Source: CAXBBB01 sp963815505
GTDB lineage: Bacteria > Bacteroidota > Rhodothermia > Rhodothermales > BA12
Length of the DNA: 64,000 nt
Direction: 5' to 3'
Assembly: GCA_963815505.1 (NCBI GenBank)
Contig: CAWFGU010000026.1
Location: forward strand, 1-64,000
The notes under the pieces were generated by a model. That model did no database searches. It saw only the letters and a list, made by a program, of their open reading frames with translations, and had not been told where the DNA came from. Position 1 is the stretch's first letter; every line of letters begins with the position of its first letter. This document shows, one piece after another, positions 27,904-36,882 of the stretch. The position numbers and the translations under genes are program-made.

Positions 27904-29076
27904 TCAGCCGCCGCCCCGCCCACCGCGCGAGGTCGAGCGACCTGACGATTCGCGCGACGATCCGCCACTGCGCGACGGCGTGCTGCGCGTTGAGCTTCCA
28001 CGCGAGGGTGTACTCCGCGTGGCCGGAGCGCTGCGAGCCGGGGTCGAACGCGTGCTCGATCCTCCGCTAGGTGCCGGACGAGTAGACGAGCCTCGGCTGC
28101 TGCGAGGCGTCGACCGAGTCGAACTGCCGCTCGACGGTGTGCTTCGGGTCGAAGGCGTACTCCGCGCCGGGCGTGCCGTCGAACCTCGGCTGCTGCGCGT
28201 CGCCGGCGTCGAGCGAGTCGACGTTTCCCGACTCGTGCGTGTCGCGGTTCCGCGCGACGAGGAGCGCGTCGCCGAACTGCCGCGCGCTGTGCCGCGCGCG
28301 CTGCGAGGAGCCGAGCGGGTCACGCCCTGCCGAGCGGAGCGGGTAGTAGTCGCATCTTTGGCCGACGAACGTCCTCCCGTCGTGCGGATGGTGGGCACTG
28401 TGGCGCCAGTTCCGATACCGATGGTGCGCCCTGTCGTCGAAGTGCGGGGAGCACGTGCGTCGGCGGAATAGCCGCGTCCGGTCGTGGCGCCGCGAGGACC
28501 GTAGTTGCGGCGGTTGTGCGCGGCGTAGGGCAGATCGTAGGCGTAACGGCCCGACCCATAATGCGGCTGTCCCCAGAAGTAGGTGTTGCGGAATCCGAAC
28601 GGTGTGTAGGCGAAGCCCCAGTTGTGACCAAAGCCGGTATTCCAAGGTCGCACGCCGTAGCCGAAGCCACCCCACCCGTGACCGAAGCCAAAGCCGAACG
28701 ACGCACTGTTCCATCCGTGGCCATAGCCGAAGCCAACCGACCAGCAGTCAAAGTAGCAGCCCCAATCGTTTCCGCCGTAGTAGAATGGATCGTTGTAGTA
28801 CCGTCCGAAATGGCGGGCATAGCGGTAGCGTCCGTCCGAAAAGCCGTCCTGGTAGCCCTCTCGGTAGTCGCCCTCTTCGGCGTAGTACCCATCCTCAGTA
28901 TAGACTTCGTCCTCGTACACGATGCGCCCGTCGGACGGCTCGGCGTAGACGCGCTCGGTCACGACGCGCTCCGAGCGAACCGGGCGGTCCGGCGCGTCGA
29001 CGGTCGCGAGTTGGGTATAGCAGCCCGTTAGCGGCAGCGCGCAGAGCAGGGCGATAAACGGTACGGCTCGGGGCAT
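27904..29076 (-). CDS. Low-complexity lipoprotein with aromatic-glycine and Ser/Thr/Arg repeats
   Basis: 390 residues. The lipoprotein signal ends LPLTGC (Cys19). A charged Tyr-rich segment follows (YTEDGYYAEEGDYREGYQDG), then about 80 residues of Gly/Tyr/Phe/His/Trp repeats (FGYGHGWNSASFGFGFGHGWGG). The C-terminal 170 residues are repeats of the type GSSTRSTPSR and RGSSTRPAPS. The last part is strongly basic. It has no fold I recognise and is probably an exposed, disordered surface protein. The GC-rich repeats make a long open frame on the opposite strand. Transcription is divergent from proS. Confidence 0.75.
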   Translation of the reverse strand: MPRAVPFIALLCALPLTGCYTQLATVDAPDRPVRSERVVTERVYAEPSDGRIVYEDEVYTEDGYYAEEGDYREGYQDGFSDGRYRYARHFGRYYNDPFYYGGNDWGCYFDCWSVGFGYGHGWNSASFGFGFGHGWGGFGYGVRPWNTGFGHNWGFAYTPFGFRNTYFWGQPHYGSGRYAYDLPYAAHNRRNYGPRGATTGRGYSADARAPRTSTTGRTIGIGTGATVPTIRTTGGRSSAKDATTTRSARQGVTRSAPRSARGTARGSSATRSSSRGTATRTSRETSTRSTPATRSSRGSTARPARSTPSTRSTPSSGSSTRSTPRSSRGSSTRPAPSGGSSTRSTPARSAPATRSTPSRGSSTRSTPSRSGGSSRESSGRSTSRGGRGGG

Positions 29077-29258
29077 GGTGGCAAAGAGTATGAGGAGGGC
29101 GCAGGCGGAGGGGCGCGGTATCTTTTGTTACGGGTAGCCGCGGATCAGGCTCCCATATGTCAAAGATCGGGCCTTCGGCACAGATGGCCCTTTGCACGGC
29201 ATGTGGCACGCTTCCACGCGCCCCCTCCGTCTCTTCTACTGCACACCTATCGTCTACA

Positions 29259-30731
29259 ATGGCCGACGCCATCACGCCCCGCTCCGAAGACTACGCCAAG
29301 TGGTACCTCGACGTCATCAAAGCTGCCCAGTTGGCTGACTACGCTCCGGTCCGAGGCTGCATGATCATCCGCCCGACCGGCTACGCCCTGTGGGAGAACA
29401 TGCAGCGCGCGCTCGACGATATGTTCAAGGAAACGGGCCACGAGAATGCCTATTTCCCCCTCTTCATCCCGCAAAGCTTTCTGGCCAAAGAGGCTGAGCA
29501 CGTCGACGGGTTCGCGAAGGAGTGCGCCGTCGTTACACACAGCCGGTTGAAGATCGACGACGAGGGCGGGCTTATCGCTGATCCCGACTCGCAGCTTGAG
29601 GAGAATCTGATCGTGCGACCGACGAGCGAAACGGTGATCTGGAACACCTATCGCGACTGGATTCAGAGCCACCGCGACTTGCCGATCAAGATCAACCAGT
29701 GGGCCAACGTGGTCAGGTGGGAGATGCGGACGCGGCTGTTCCTGCGGACGATGGAATTCCTGTGGCAGGAAGGCCACACCGCTCACGCGACCGAAACCGA
29801 GGCGCGCGAAGAGACCAACCAGATGCTTGACGTGTACGCAACGTTTGCCGAGGAGTGGATGGCGATGCCCGTCGTCAAGGGCATCAAGACGGCGTCCGAG
29901 CGGTTTGCAGGAGCCGTCGACACGCTGTGCATCGAAGCGCTGATGCAGGACGGCAAGGCGCTCCAGGCCGGGACGAGTCACTTCTTGGGCCAAAACTTTG
30001 CGCGCGCCTTCGACGTGACCTTCCAGAATGCCGACAACGAGTTGCAGCACGTCTGGGCGACCTCGTGGGGCGTCTCGACGCGGCTCATCGGCGCGCTGCT
30101 GATGACGCACTCGGACGACGAAGGACTGGTCCTTCCTCCCCGACTAGCGCCGACACAGTGCGTCATCGTCCCGATTACGCGTAAGAACGGCGACAACGAA
30201 GCGGTCATGCAGACGGCGCGGTCGATGATGGGCAAGCTCAAAGCGGCCGGAGTCCGCGTCAAGATCGACGACCGCGAAAGCGTGCGGCCCGGCTTCAAGT
30301 TTCACGAGCACGAAGTCAAAGGCATCCCGGTCCGCCTCGCCATCGGCCCACGCGACGTGGAAAATGGTACCGTCGAGATCGCCCGGCGCGACGAGAAGAC
30401 CAAGGAGAATATCGGCCGCGACGGATTGGCCGATCACGTCGTCAAGCTCCTCGCCGAGATCCAGCAGAACCTGTTCGACCGCGCCCTCGCCTTCCGAACC
30501 GAGCACACGACCGACGTAGACAGCTACGACGAGTTCAAGCGTGTCCTCGACGAGAAAGGCGGATTCGTAAGGGCACACTGGGACGGAACAGACGATACCG
30601 AAGCCCGCATCAAGGCCGAAACCAAAGCCACCATCCGGTGCATTCCGCTCGATGCGAAGGAAACCGCGGGCGTCGACATGCTCACGGGTAAGCCATCGAG
30701 CCGGCGCGTGCTGTTCGCTCGAGCCTATTGA
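29259..30731 (+). CDS. proS: Prolyl-tRNA synthetase, archaeal/eukaryotic-like type
   Basis: 490 residues from ATG 29259, where homology begins (MADAITPRSEDYAKWYLDVIKAAQLADYAPVRG). Class II motifs: the proline- and ATP-binding block VRPTSETVIWNTYRDWIQSHRDLP, motif 2 RWEMRTRLFLRTMEFLWQEGHTAH, and motif 3 STRLIGALLMTHSDDEGLVLPP. The anticodon-binding domain (QCVIVPITRKNGDNEAV) and a C-terminal extension ending in AY follow. There is no bacterial-type editing insertion between motifs 2 and 3. This short type is common in Bacteroidota and relatives. Confidence 0.95.
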   Translation: MADAITPRSEDYAKWYLDVIKAAQLADYAPVRGCMIIRPTGYALWENMQRALDDMFKETGHENAYFPLFIPQSFLAKEAEHVDGFAKECAVVTHSRLKIDDEGGLIADPDSQLEENLIVRPTSETVIWNTYRDWIQSHRDLPIKINQWANVVRWEMRTRLFLRTMEFLWQEGHTAHATETEAREETNQMLDVYATFAEEWMAMPVVKGIKTASERFAGAVDTLCIEALMQDGKALQAGTSHFLGQNFARAFDVTFQNADNELQHVWATSWGVSTRLIGALLMTHSDDEGLVLPPRLAPTQCVIVPITRKNGDNEAVMQTARSMMGKLKAAGVRVKIDDRESVRPGFKFHEHEVKGIPVRLAIGPRDVENGTVEIARRDEKTKENIGRDGLADHVVKLLAEIQQNLFDRALAFRTEHTTDVDSYDEFKRVLDEKGGFVRAHWDGTDDTEARIKAETKATIRCIPLDAKETAGVDMLTGKPSSRRVLFARAY

Positions 30732-30826
30732 ATCGAGAGCGAGGCCTACCTGATAGGTTTGAGCAGTCCGTCGCATCCGGTTCATCGGAACGGCGTTTGC
30801 ACCTCGTTCTTCTTCTTCTCCGACTT

Positions 30827-31585
30827 ATGCGCCTCTATCTACTCGCGGCCCTGCTTCTCGTCACCGGATGCGCCTCGAGCGGCGGGCTCGAACGCGCGGA
30901 CCGTGCGCCACGCCCGTCTGCTTACCCGAACCACTCGGCGGCGCAGGTGCTGAGCGCCATGCAAACCCTCCAGATCGGCAGGGTCAGCGGGCGGGGCGAC
31001 ATCGTCCTGCGCTCGCCCAAGCAAAACGGGTCGTTCGGCGTGCGCGTACTGACCGAACGTGGTGGGTCGACGCTGGCGAGCGTGCGGGCGTTCGGTTTCG
31101 AGGGCGCTCGCGTGTTGGTGCGGCCCGACAGCTTTTTCGCGGTCAACAAGCTCGAGAAGAGTGTCCAACTGGGCAGCTTGCAAGAGGCGGCAGGTGCGCT
31201 CCCCTTCCCTATCGGCCCGGACGGCGCATTCGAAGCGCTGACGGGATTGATAACGCTCGACCCGGCCGTCGCGTGGCAGATCAGTCCAACATCGGACGCG
31301 CAGTACCTGCTTCGCAGTCCCGATGGAAAGCGCGCGTTCACGGTCGACCCTGCGCGGTGGCGTGTCACGCGGTTCGTTGGCTATGACGCGTCGGGAGCGC
31401 TAGCGGCGGAGCAGGTGTTCGAGCGGTTCGTCGACGTAGACGGCTACGCGCTGCCCTCTCGCATCACGCTGCGGCAGCCCTCGTCCGATACCGAAGCGCG
31501 ATTCGTGTACTCCGATTTGACCCTCAATCCGGACGAAGCGCTCCCCTCTCGACTCGACCTCGGCGGACTGCGCGTCGTTCGATAA
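30827..31585 (+). CDS. DUF4292 family lipoprotein
   Basis: 252 residues from ATG 30827. A lipoprotein signal ends LLLVTGC (Cys15). The body is the LolA/LolB-like half-barrel layout of DUF4292, with VSGRGDIVLRSP near the start and long beta strands. The family is usually found in front of an EnvC-like peptidase gene, as here, with only 9 bases between them. A role in lipoprotein transport or cell-wall turnover is inferred from layout and neighbour. Confidence 0.7.
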   Translation: MRLYLLAALLLVTGCASSGGLERADRAPRPSAYPNHSAAQVLSAMQTLQIGRVSGRGDIVLRSPKQNGSFGVRVLTERGGSTLASVRAFGFEGARVLVRPDSFFAVNKLEKSVQLGSLQEAAGALPFPIGPDGAFEALTGLITLDPAVAWQISPTSDAQYLLRSPDGKRAFTVDPARWRVTRFVGYDASGALAAEQVFERFVDVDGYALPSRITLRQPSSDTEARFVYSDLTLNPDEALPSRLDLGGLRVVR

Positions 31586-31594
31586 CTTGCACCC

Positions 31595-32761
31595 ATGCGC
31601 GCTGCTCTTCTTCTCTTCTACCTGCTGATCGCGGCTCCACTAGCGGCACAGTCGACGGCGCAGCTCGACGCGCTGCGAGCGCAGATTGCCCAGGACGAGC
31701 GGCGACTGGCGCAGACGCGTGAGGCCGAGACGACGACGATGAGCATGCTTCGCGACTTGGAGCGTTCGATCACGACGCGCGAGGCGCTGGTTACGACGCA
31801 GGTGCAGCGGATGCGGCAGTTGCAGGAGCGCAGGCAGATGCTGGCCTCTTCGCTGTCCAACTATCAGCGCGAGGCCGATGAGTTGCGTGAGCAGTACCAG
31901 CAGCGCGCCATTCATGCCTATAAGCGCGGCCGGATGAACGACCTGGCGTTGATTCTCTCGGCGGGATCGGTCAACGAGATGGTTCGGCGCGTGGTGTACC
32001 TGCGGCACTTCGCCGACCAGCGGCGGCGCAAACTGTCGTCCATCGAAGGCGCGAGTGTAGCAGCCCAGCGGCAGCGGCGCGAGATCAGTTCGTCCGTCGC
32101 TGAGGCCGAGCAGCTCCTGGTCGAGGCGCAGCAGCAACAGGCCGATCTACGCCGGTTGCAGGGTCAGCGGCAGAGCGTCGTACGCGAATTGCAGAGCGAG
32201 CGATCGACCATCGAGCGACAGATACAGGAGCGCCGGAACGAGGTCGCGCGAATCGAGCGGCAGATTCGGGCAGCGATTGCGGCGGAGCGGGTCGAGCGCG
32301 AACAAGCACCATCTGCAGTCGCGGCAGTCGCCGAGGCGGAAGTCGTGCGCCTGAGCGGGTCGTTCTCCAGCAACCGAGGCAAGCTGCCGTGGCCGGTCCG
32401 AGGCGTTGTGACCGAGTCGTACGGCGAGCATACCAACGCGGCGACGGGCACCAAAACGCCCCAACCCGGCCTGTTCATCGCTTCATCATCCGGAGATCCC
32501 GTCCGCGTCGTGTTCGAGGGGACAGTCCGCCGCGTCGATGCGATGCCGCAGTTCGGGACAGTCGCCTACGTGTCGCACGGCGACTATTGGACCGTCTACG
32601 CCAATTTCTCGTCGGTCGGCGTCAGCGTCGGCGACCGTGTCGCAGCGGGACAGGTGATTGGGCGAGCCGGAACGGATAGCCAACCGCTCGGACCCGGCTT
32701 GTTCTTCGGCGTGTTCGACAACGGCCAAGACGTTGACCCTGCTGGTTGGCTCCAACGCTGA
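31595..32761 (+). CDS. Murein hydrolase activator EnvC family protein, degenerate LytM domain
   Basis: 388 residues. Signal peptide (MRAALLLFYLLIAAPLAAQ), then a long coiled coil to about residue 250 (EREQAPSAVAAVAEAEVV). The C-terminal LytM/M23 domain starts KLPWPVRGVVTESYGE. The zinc ligands are missing: the HxxxD position reads QPGLFIAS and the final HxH reads GLFFGVF, while HGDYWTVYANF keeps only one of the usual His. As in EnvC and NlpD, the domain would activate amidases during cell division and not cut by itself. It follows the DUF4292 gene closely. Confidence 0.85.
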   Translation: MRAALLLFYLLIAAPLAAQSTAQLDALRAQIAQDERRLAQTREAETTTMSMLRDLERSITTREALVTTQVQRMRQLQERRQMLASSLSNYQREADELREQYQQRAIHAYKRGRMNDLALILSAGSVNEMVRRVVYLRHFADQRRRKLSSIEGASVAAQRQRREISSSVAEAEQLLVEAQQQQADLRRLQGQRQSVVRELQSERSTIERQIQERRNEVARIERQIRAAIAAERVEREQAPSAVAAVAEAEVVRLSGSFSSNRGKLPWPVRGVVTESYGEHTNAATGTKTPQPGLFIASSSGDPVRVVFEGTVRRVDAMPQFGTVAYVSHGDYWTVYANFSSVGVSVGDRVAAGQVIGRAGTDSQPLGPGLFFGVFDNGQDVDPAGWLQR

Positions 32762-32785
32762 CGACCGTTCACTTCTCCCCTCGCC

Positions 32786-33430
32786 ATGCCTCGCCCCCTG
32801 ATCTCGGAAGCCACTGTTCGCGCCGCCAAGCAGCGAGGCGCATCGACCATCGAAGCAGCCCCCAACGCGCTCATAACCTCTTTGGCGCGGGATCTGGCCA
32901 AAGAAAATGGCATCGCGTTCGTCGCGCCTCGGGCCGCCTCTCCAGAAGCAACTCCCTCGCCGACAGCGCAGGCGCCACGAGTCGTCGCGCTGGGCTGCGA
33001 CCACGGCGGTTTCGCGCTCAAAGCCGACGTGCGCGCATGGTGCGAGAAGGCCGGATTTATGGTTCTCGACCTGGGCACGGATGCGGCCAAGCCGAGCGTC
33101 GACTATCCCGACTTCGCGTACGCCGTCGCTCGAGCCGTTGCATCCGGCAAAGCCCGGTTCGGCATCGCTATCGACGGCGTCGGCGTCGGCTCGGCGATGG
33201 CGGCGAACAAGGTGCCTGGCGTCCGCGCCGCGCCGTGCTGGAGCGTGTTTTCGGCCTTCAACGCCCGTGCGCACAACAACGCCAACGTGCTGACGCTAGG
33301 CAGCCGCGTGCTCGGCGTCGAAACGGCGCGGACGGTCGTCGAGGAGTTTCTGTCTACCGATTTCGAAGGCGGGCGGCATGCCACTCGCGTCGACAAGATC
33401 GGCGACATCGAATCGCACTTCGCTCGGTGA
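32786..33430 (+). CDS. RpiB/LacAB-family sugar-phosphate isomerase-like protein with N-terminal extension
   Basis: 214 residues. Residues about 66-205 have the RpiB fold signature: ALGCDHGGFALKADVRAWC, DLGTDAAKPSVDYPDFA, AANKVPGVRAAPCWSVFSAFNARAHNNANVLTLGSR. The catalytic Cys of CGTGIG is replaced (DGVGVG), so the standard ribose-5-phosphate isomerisation is doubtful. Residues 1-60 (MPRPLISEATVRAAKQRGASTIEAAPNALITSLARDLAKENGI) form an extension I recall from some RpiB-like and microcompartment-linked proteins, an impression only. No microcompartment shell gene is present. It is the last gene of the DUF4292-EnvC series, 24 bases downstream. Confidence 0.8.
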   Translation: MPRPLISEATVRAAKQRGASTIEAAPNALITSLARDLAKENGIAFVAPRAASPEATPSPTAQAPRVVALGCDHGGFALKADVRAWCEKAGFMVLDLGTDAAKPSVDYPDFAYAVARAVASGKARFGIAIDGVGVGSAMAANKVPGVRAAPCWSVFSAFNARAHNNANVLTLGSRVLGVETARTVVEEFLSTDFEGGRHATRVDKIGDIESHFAR

Positions 33431-33990
33431 GAATCGAGGGCTTGTCGCGCCGCGTTCGCACGAGCGGAATACAGTCCATCGATCACCACTCTGCCGTTTC
33501 CGCCATGCGGATTGCGTCGCTTCCTAGTGCTGCCCGCTAGGCTGGCCTCTACCCAGCTAGGCACGCCCGATCCGACTCGCCAGACACGGGCGGGGCCCAC
33601 CCGCTTGGCGGCGCTCGCTCAGCAGCATCAGTTTCGACTCGGTCAGCGGCAAAGAGGGCGAAGAGCAGCGCGTAGGCTCTTCGGACGCGTCTTCGGAGGC
33701 ATGATGCCGAGCACGGACATCGGAGGAAAGCGAAATTCGGAGAGATCGCATCACCCGCACAAGCCGCCGGTGAGACGTGTAAGAGCCAGGGTTCAGAAGC
33801 AGCACTTCGCAACCGCTACCCTAGCCGCTTCAGCGCGCTGCATACGAGCAAGCGAGGCAGTCGTGAGGCCTTGCCTCCGCAGAGAGATATGACGATGAGG
33901 TAAACGAGGGCACCAGCGCCATTCTCCGCCTCTCCATTCGGTCCATCCAGAGGGTGTCGTTGATGACGTATGGGCAGCTGGCGGCGAGGA
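33431..33990. other. Gap without a supported gene
   Basis: This roughly 560-base gap lies between the isomerase and the ppc stop. It holds short Arg/Ala/Ser-rich frames on both strands, none with a domain or signal peptide. They do not resemble each other or the neighbours. A damaged small gene is possible but unsupported. No terminator hairpin with a T-run was found. Confidence 0.5.
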
Positions 33991-36792
33991 TTACCCTGTG
34001 CTCTGCATCGCAGCGGCGATTCCGTTGATGCTCAGTTGCAACAGCGCACGATCCTCGTCGGCGGCTTTGCCTTCGGCGTCGGCTGATCGGATGCGTTCGA
34101 GCAGGACGATCTGGACGAAGTTGAGCACGTCGGTGTAGGGATTACGCAGGTCGATCGACCGAGCGATGGCGCCAGACCCGGCGAGCGGGCGCTCCGTAAT
34201 GGACTGGAGTAGGTCAGCACCACGCTCCAGGTCGGTCGCAATGCGGTCGTGAAATGAGGGTTCTGGGGCGAGCGCCTGGTCGTAGCGGGCGGCGATGGAC
34301 AGGCGGGAGCGTGCCATCTCGCGCGCGGCGTTGTCAGCGACGGCGCGGAGGAACGGCCAGTTTTGGTAGGCCGCCTTGAGTTCGGCGCGCTGCTCGGCGG
34401 ACAGTTCGGCGGCAGCGGCGCCCGTCCCGTACCAGCCGGGCACGGTATAGCGCGTCTGCGTCCACGCGAATACCCACGGAATGGCGCGGAGTCCGTCGAA
34501 CGGGTTGTCTCCCTGGGTGGCGCGGCTGATCGGGCGGCTGGCAATGGGGAGTTGACCAATGCTGCCCAGAGGGGTAATACCGCTATACCAGGGCCAAAAG
34601 TCGTCGTCGTGGATGAGCGAGAGGTAGGCGTCGGTAGACGTGTCGGCCATGCGACCAACCAGCTTGGCGGCGCCTTCGGGATCACGCGTGTCGGTGATTT
34701 TGGCCGTGCCGACGAGCAGCGCGCTCGCCATCTGCTCGAGGTGACGCATCGCGATGGCATCCGAGCCGTAGCGAAACGAGATCACTTCGCCTTGCTCGGT
34801 AAAGCGGATGCGTCCGGTCTGGGCCGACGCGGGCTGAGCGAGCATCGCCTGATTGGCACGTCCGCCACCGCGTCCGACCGTTCCGCCACGTCCATGGAAC
34901 AGGCGCAGGCTGACGCCGAACTCCTCGCACACGTCGCCCAGCGCGCTCTGTGCCTGATGGAGGCTCCAGTTCGCCATCCAGTAGCCACCGTCCTTGTTGG
35001 AGTCCGAGTAGCCGAGCATGATCTCTTGCAGCCCGCCCCGCGCCGCAAGCTGGGCCTGCCACAGGTCGTCGGCGAAGAGGCCGCGCATGAACTCGTGTGA
35101 GTGCGCGAGGTCTTCGATGGTCTCGAACAGCGGCACCACGTCGACGGCCGTCGTGATCGTGCCGTCCGTTGCGCGCGACCACAGCCCGGCCTCTTTGAGC
35201 AGCAGCAGCACTTCGAGCAGGTCGCTGGGGTCGTGGGTCATGCTGACGATGTAGCTGCCGACAGACTGCGGCGCGTAGCCCGCCTGCTCGCGCACGAATG
35301 CCAACACGTCGAGCAAATCGTCGAGCGCGGCGTCTGCGGGTGCGCCGATGGGGCGAAGCGGACGCGGTGAGGCGAGTTCTTCGCGGAGGATCGCTTCGCG
35401 TTCGGCTTCGTCCAGATCAGCGTAGCGCTCTGTCACTCCGCCCTGCGCGAGCAGTGTGGCGACGGCGGCTTCGTGAACTCGGCTGTGCTGCCGGATGTCG
35501 AGGGCGGCCAGGTGCATTCCGAACGCCTCGGCCTGCCAGATCAGGGTCGCCAGGCTTCCGGTTCGCGCTACGTCGGCCAGGCCGATGGCGTCGAGCGCAT
35601 CACGAATGGCGTGTAGGTCGTCCATGAACTGCGCCTGCGGATAGCTGGGGGGATCTGTCTCGGCCCTGCGCACGCGCACGCGGATGGCTTCCAGCTTCAG
35701 GCGGATCGGCTCGCGTCCAAATGCACGCAAGATCGCCTCGTCGAGGCCTGTCTCCTCCACGTCCTTCTCGACCGAGGACAGGAAGTCGGCTGAAAACCCG
35801 TCGACCTGCTCCCGCGACACGCTCAGTTCGCGCCGAACCGTTCGCAGCGCCTCGTCCAGGCGGCGGGCGGCGGCGCGGCGGTGGCTCCGCATCGCGGCGC
35901 GCGTAACGTGGGGCGTGACGTTGGGGTTGCCGTCACGGTCCCCGCCGATCCAGCTGCGATAACGCAGGAACGCAGGCACGTCGGGAATGCGTCCACCCAG
36001 TTCGTCTGCGTAGTGCTTGGAGAGGGCGCGCTGCACGTCGGCGAAGAGGCGCGGGACCACGTCCCAGACCGTTCCGGCGAGGAAAAACAAGCCCTGGTCG
36101 ATTTCGTCGACGACGGTCGGGCGCGTGGCGCGGATTGTATCGGTGAGCAGCAGCAGGCGGATCTGGCGCGAGATGTCGGCCTGGGCGTCGCGTTTTTCGC
36201 CCACAGTGGCGCGGTCGGACTGGAGGACTTCGAGTTGCTCGCCAATTTGCTGCTGCTTGTACAAGATCGAGCGGCGACGCGCCTCGGTCGGGTGAGCCGT
36301 CAGCGTCGGTTGCAGATCCAGTTTCTGGAGCAGCGCCTCGACATCGGCCAGCGACAGACCGGCGGCTTTGAGCTTTCCGATCGACTCGTCGACCGACTCG
36401 CTGCGTGGCGGGCTGGTAAGGGTGCGCTCCCTATTGATGCGAGCGATCTCGCGCTTCTCGGCCTGATTGACCAGGTGGAAAAACGTCGTGTAGGCGCGGA
36501 GCACCCAGTTGAGGTCGTCGCGCGAGGCGTGGCGGATGCGCTCGGTCGCCTGCTGTGCCGCTTTTGCGTCGCCCGACCGTGCAGCCCTTTGCGCCAGCGT
36601 CCGCAGTTCTTCGACCAGTTCGAAGCGCTCGTCTCCGCCTAACTCGGCGACCGACCTGCCGAGCATGTCACCCAGCATTCGCACGCTGTCGGCCAACTCG
36701 GGCGACGGCTTGGGCAGCGCGGCGGCAGCGGCATCGCCTTGCTGCGCTTCGAAAGGAGAGGACCAGTTGGGAGGCGTAGCGTCGGCGGACAT
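33991..36792 (-). CDS. ppc: Phosphoenolpyruvate carboxylase
   Basis: 933 residues, the full family length. It converts PEP and bicarbonate to oxaloacetate, refilling the TCA cycle. Motifs: LQPTLTAHPTEARRRSIL (catalytic His), IGGDRDGNPNVTPHVT, GYSDSNKDGGYWMANW, FHGRGGTVGRGGGRANQAM (PEP and CO2 site), and FRYGSDAIAMRHLEQMASALL. The C-terminus IDLRNPYTDVLNFVQIVLLERIR and the final GIAAAMQSTG fit the tetramer interface. The PTS-like regulatory residues cannot be judged from sequence alone. Confidence 0.98.
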   Translation of the reverse strand: MSADATPPNWSSPFEAQQGDAAAAALPKPSPELADSVRMLGDMLGRSVAELGGDERFELVEELRTLAQRAARSGDAKAAQQATERIRHASRDDLNWVLRAYTTFFHLVNQAEKREIARINRERTLTSPPRSESVDESIGKLKAAGLSLADVEALLQKLDLQPTLTAHPTEARRRSILYKQQQIGEQLEVLQSDRATVGEKRDAQADISRQIRLLLLTDTIRATRPTVVDEIDQGLFFLAGTVWDVVPRLFADVQRALSKHYADELGGRIPDVPAFLRYRSWIGGDRDGNPNVTPHVTRAAMRSHRRAAARRLDEALRTVRRELSVSREQVDGFSADFLSSVEKDVEETGLDEAILRAFGREPIRLKLEAIRVRVRRAETDPPSYPQAQFMDDLHAIRDALDAIGLADVARTGSLATLIWQAEAFGMHLAALDIRQHSRVHEAAVATLLAQGGVTERYADLDEAEREAILREELASPRPLRPIGAPADAALDDLLDVLAFVREQAGYAPQSVGSYIVSMTHDPSDLLEVLLLLKEAGLWSRATDGTITTAVDVVPLFETIEDLAHSHEFMRGLFADDLWQAQLAARGGLQEIMLGYSDSNKDGGYWMANWSLHQAQSALGDVCEEFGVSLRLFHGRGGTVGRGGGRANQAMLAQPASAQTGRIRFTEQGEVISFRYGSDAIAMRHLEQMASALLVGTAKITDTRDPEGAAKLVGRMADTSTDAYLSLIHDDDFWPWYSGITPLGSIGQLPIASRPISRATQGDNPFDGLRAIPWVFAWTQTRYTVPGWYGTGAAAAELSAEQRAELKAAYQNWPFLRAVADNAAREMARSRLSIAARYDQALAPEPSFHDRIATDLERGADLLQSITERPLAGSGAIARSIDLRNPYTDVLNFVQIVLLERIRSADAEGKAADEDRALLQLSINGIAAAMQSTG

Positions 36793-36809
36793 CGAGGGCG
36801 GAAACGAGG

Positions 36810-36847
36810 AGCGGGGCAGAGACGACTAGACGCCTCCCTGCCCCGCT
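36810..36847. terminator. Hairpin between M1 peptidase and ppc
   Basis: AGCGGGGCAG (36810-36819) pairs with CTGCCCCGCT (36838-36847). It lies downstream of the leftward M1 peptidase stop and just upstream of ppc. It lacks a clear T-run and could be a terminator or a leader structure. Confidence 0.45.
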
Positions 36848-36882
36848 TCGATCCAACGCGGCTGCCTCGTCGTGTCACGTCG

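Noticed and set aside
27980..28471. Plus-strand Val/Arg/Gly-rich frame opposite the repetitive lipoprotein
   Set aside because: It mirrors the Ser/Thr/Arg repeats of the real gene, which has a lipoprotein signal and a natural start.
33512..33892. Possible small gene in the gap before ppc
   Set aside because: Arg/Ala/Gln-rich with no start context, domain or supporting composition; treated as noncoding.
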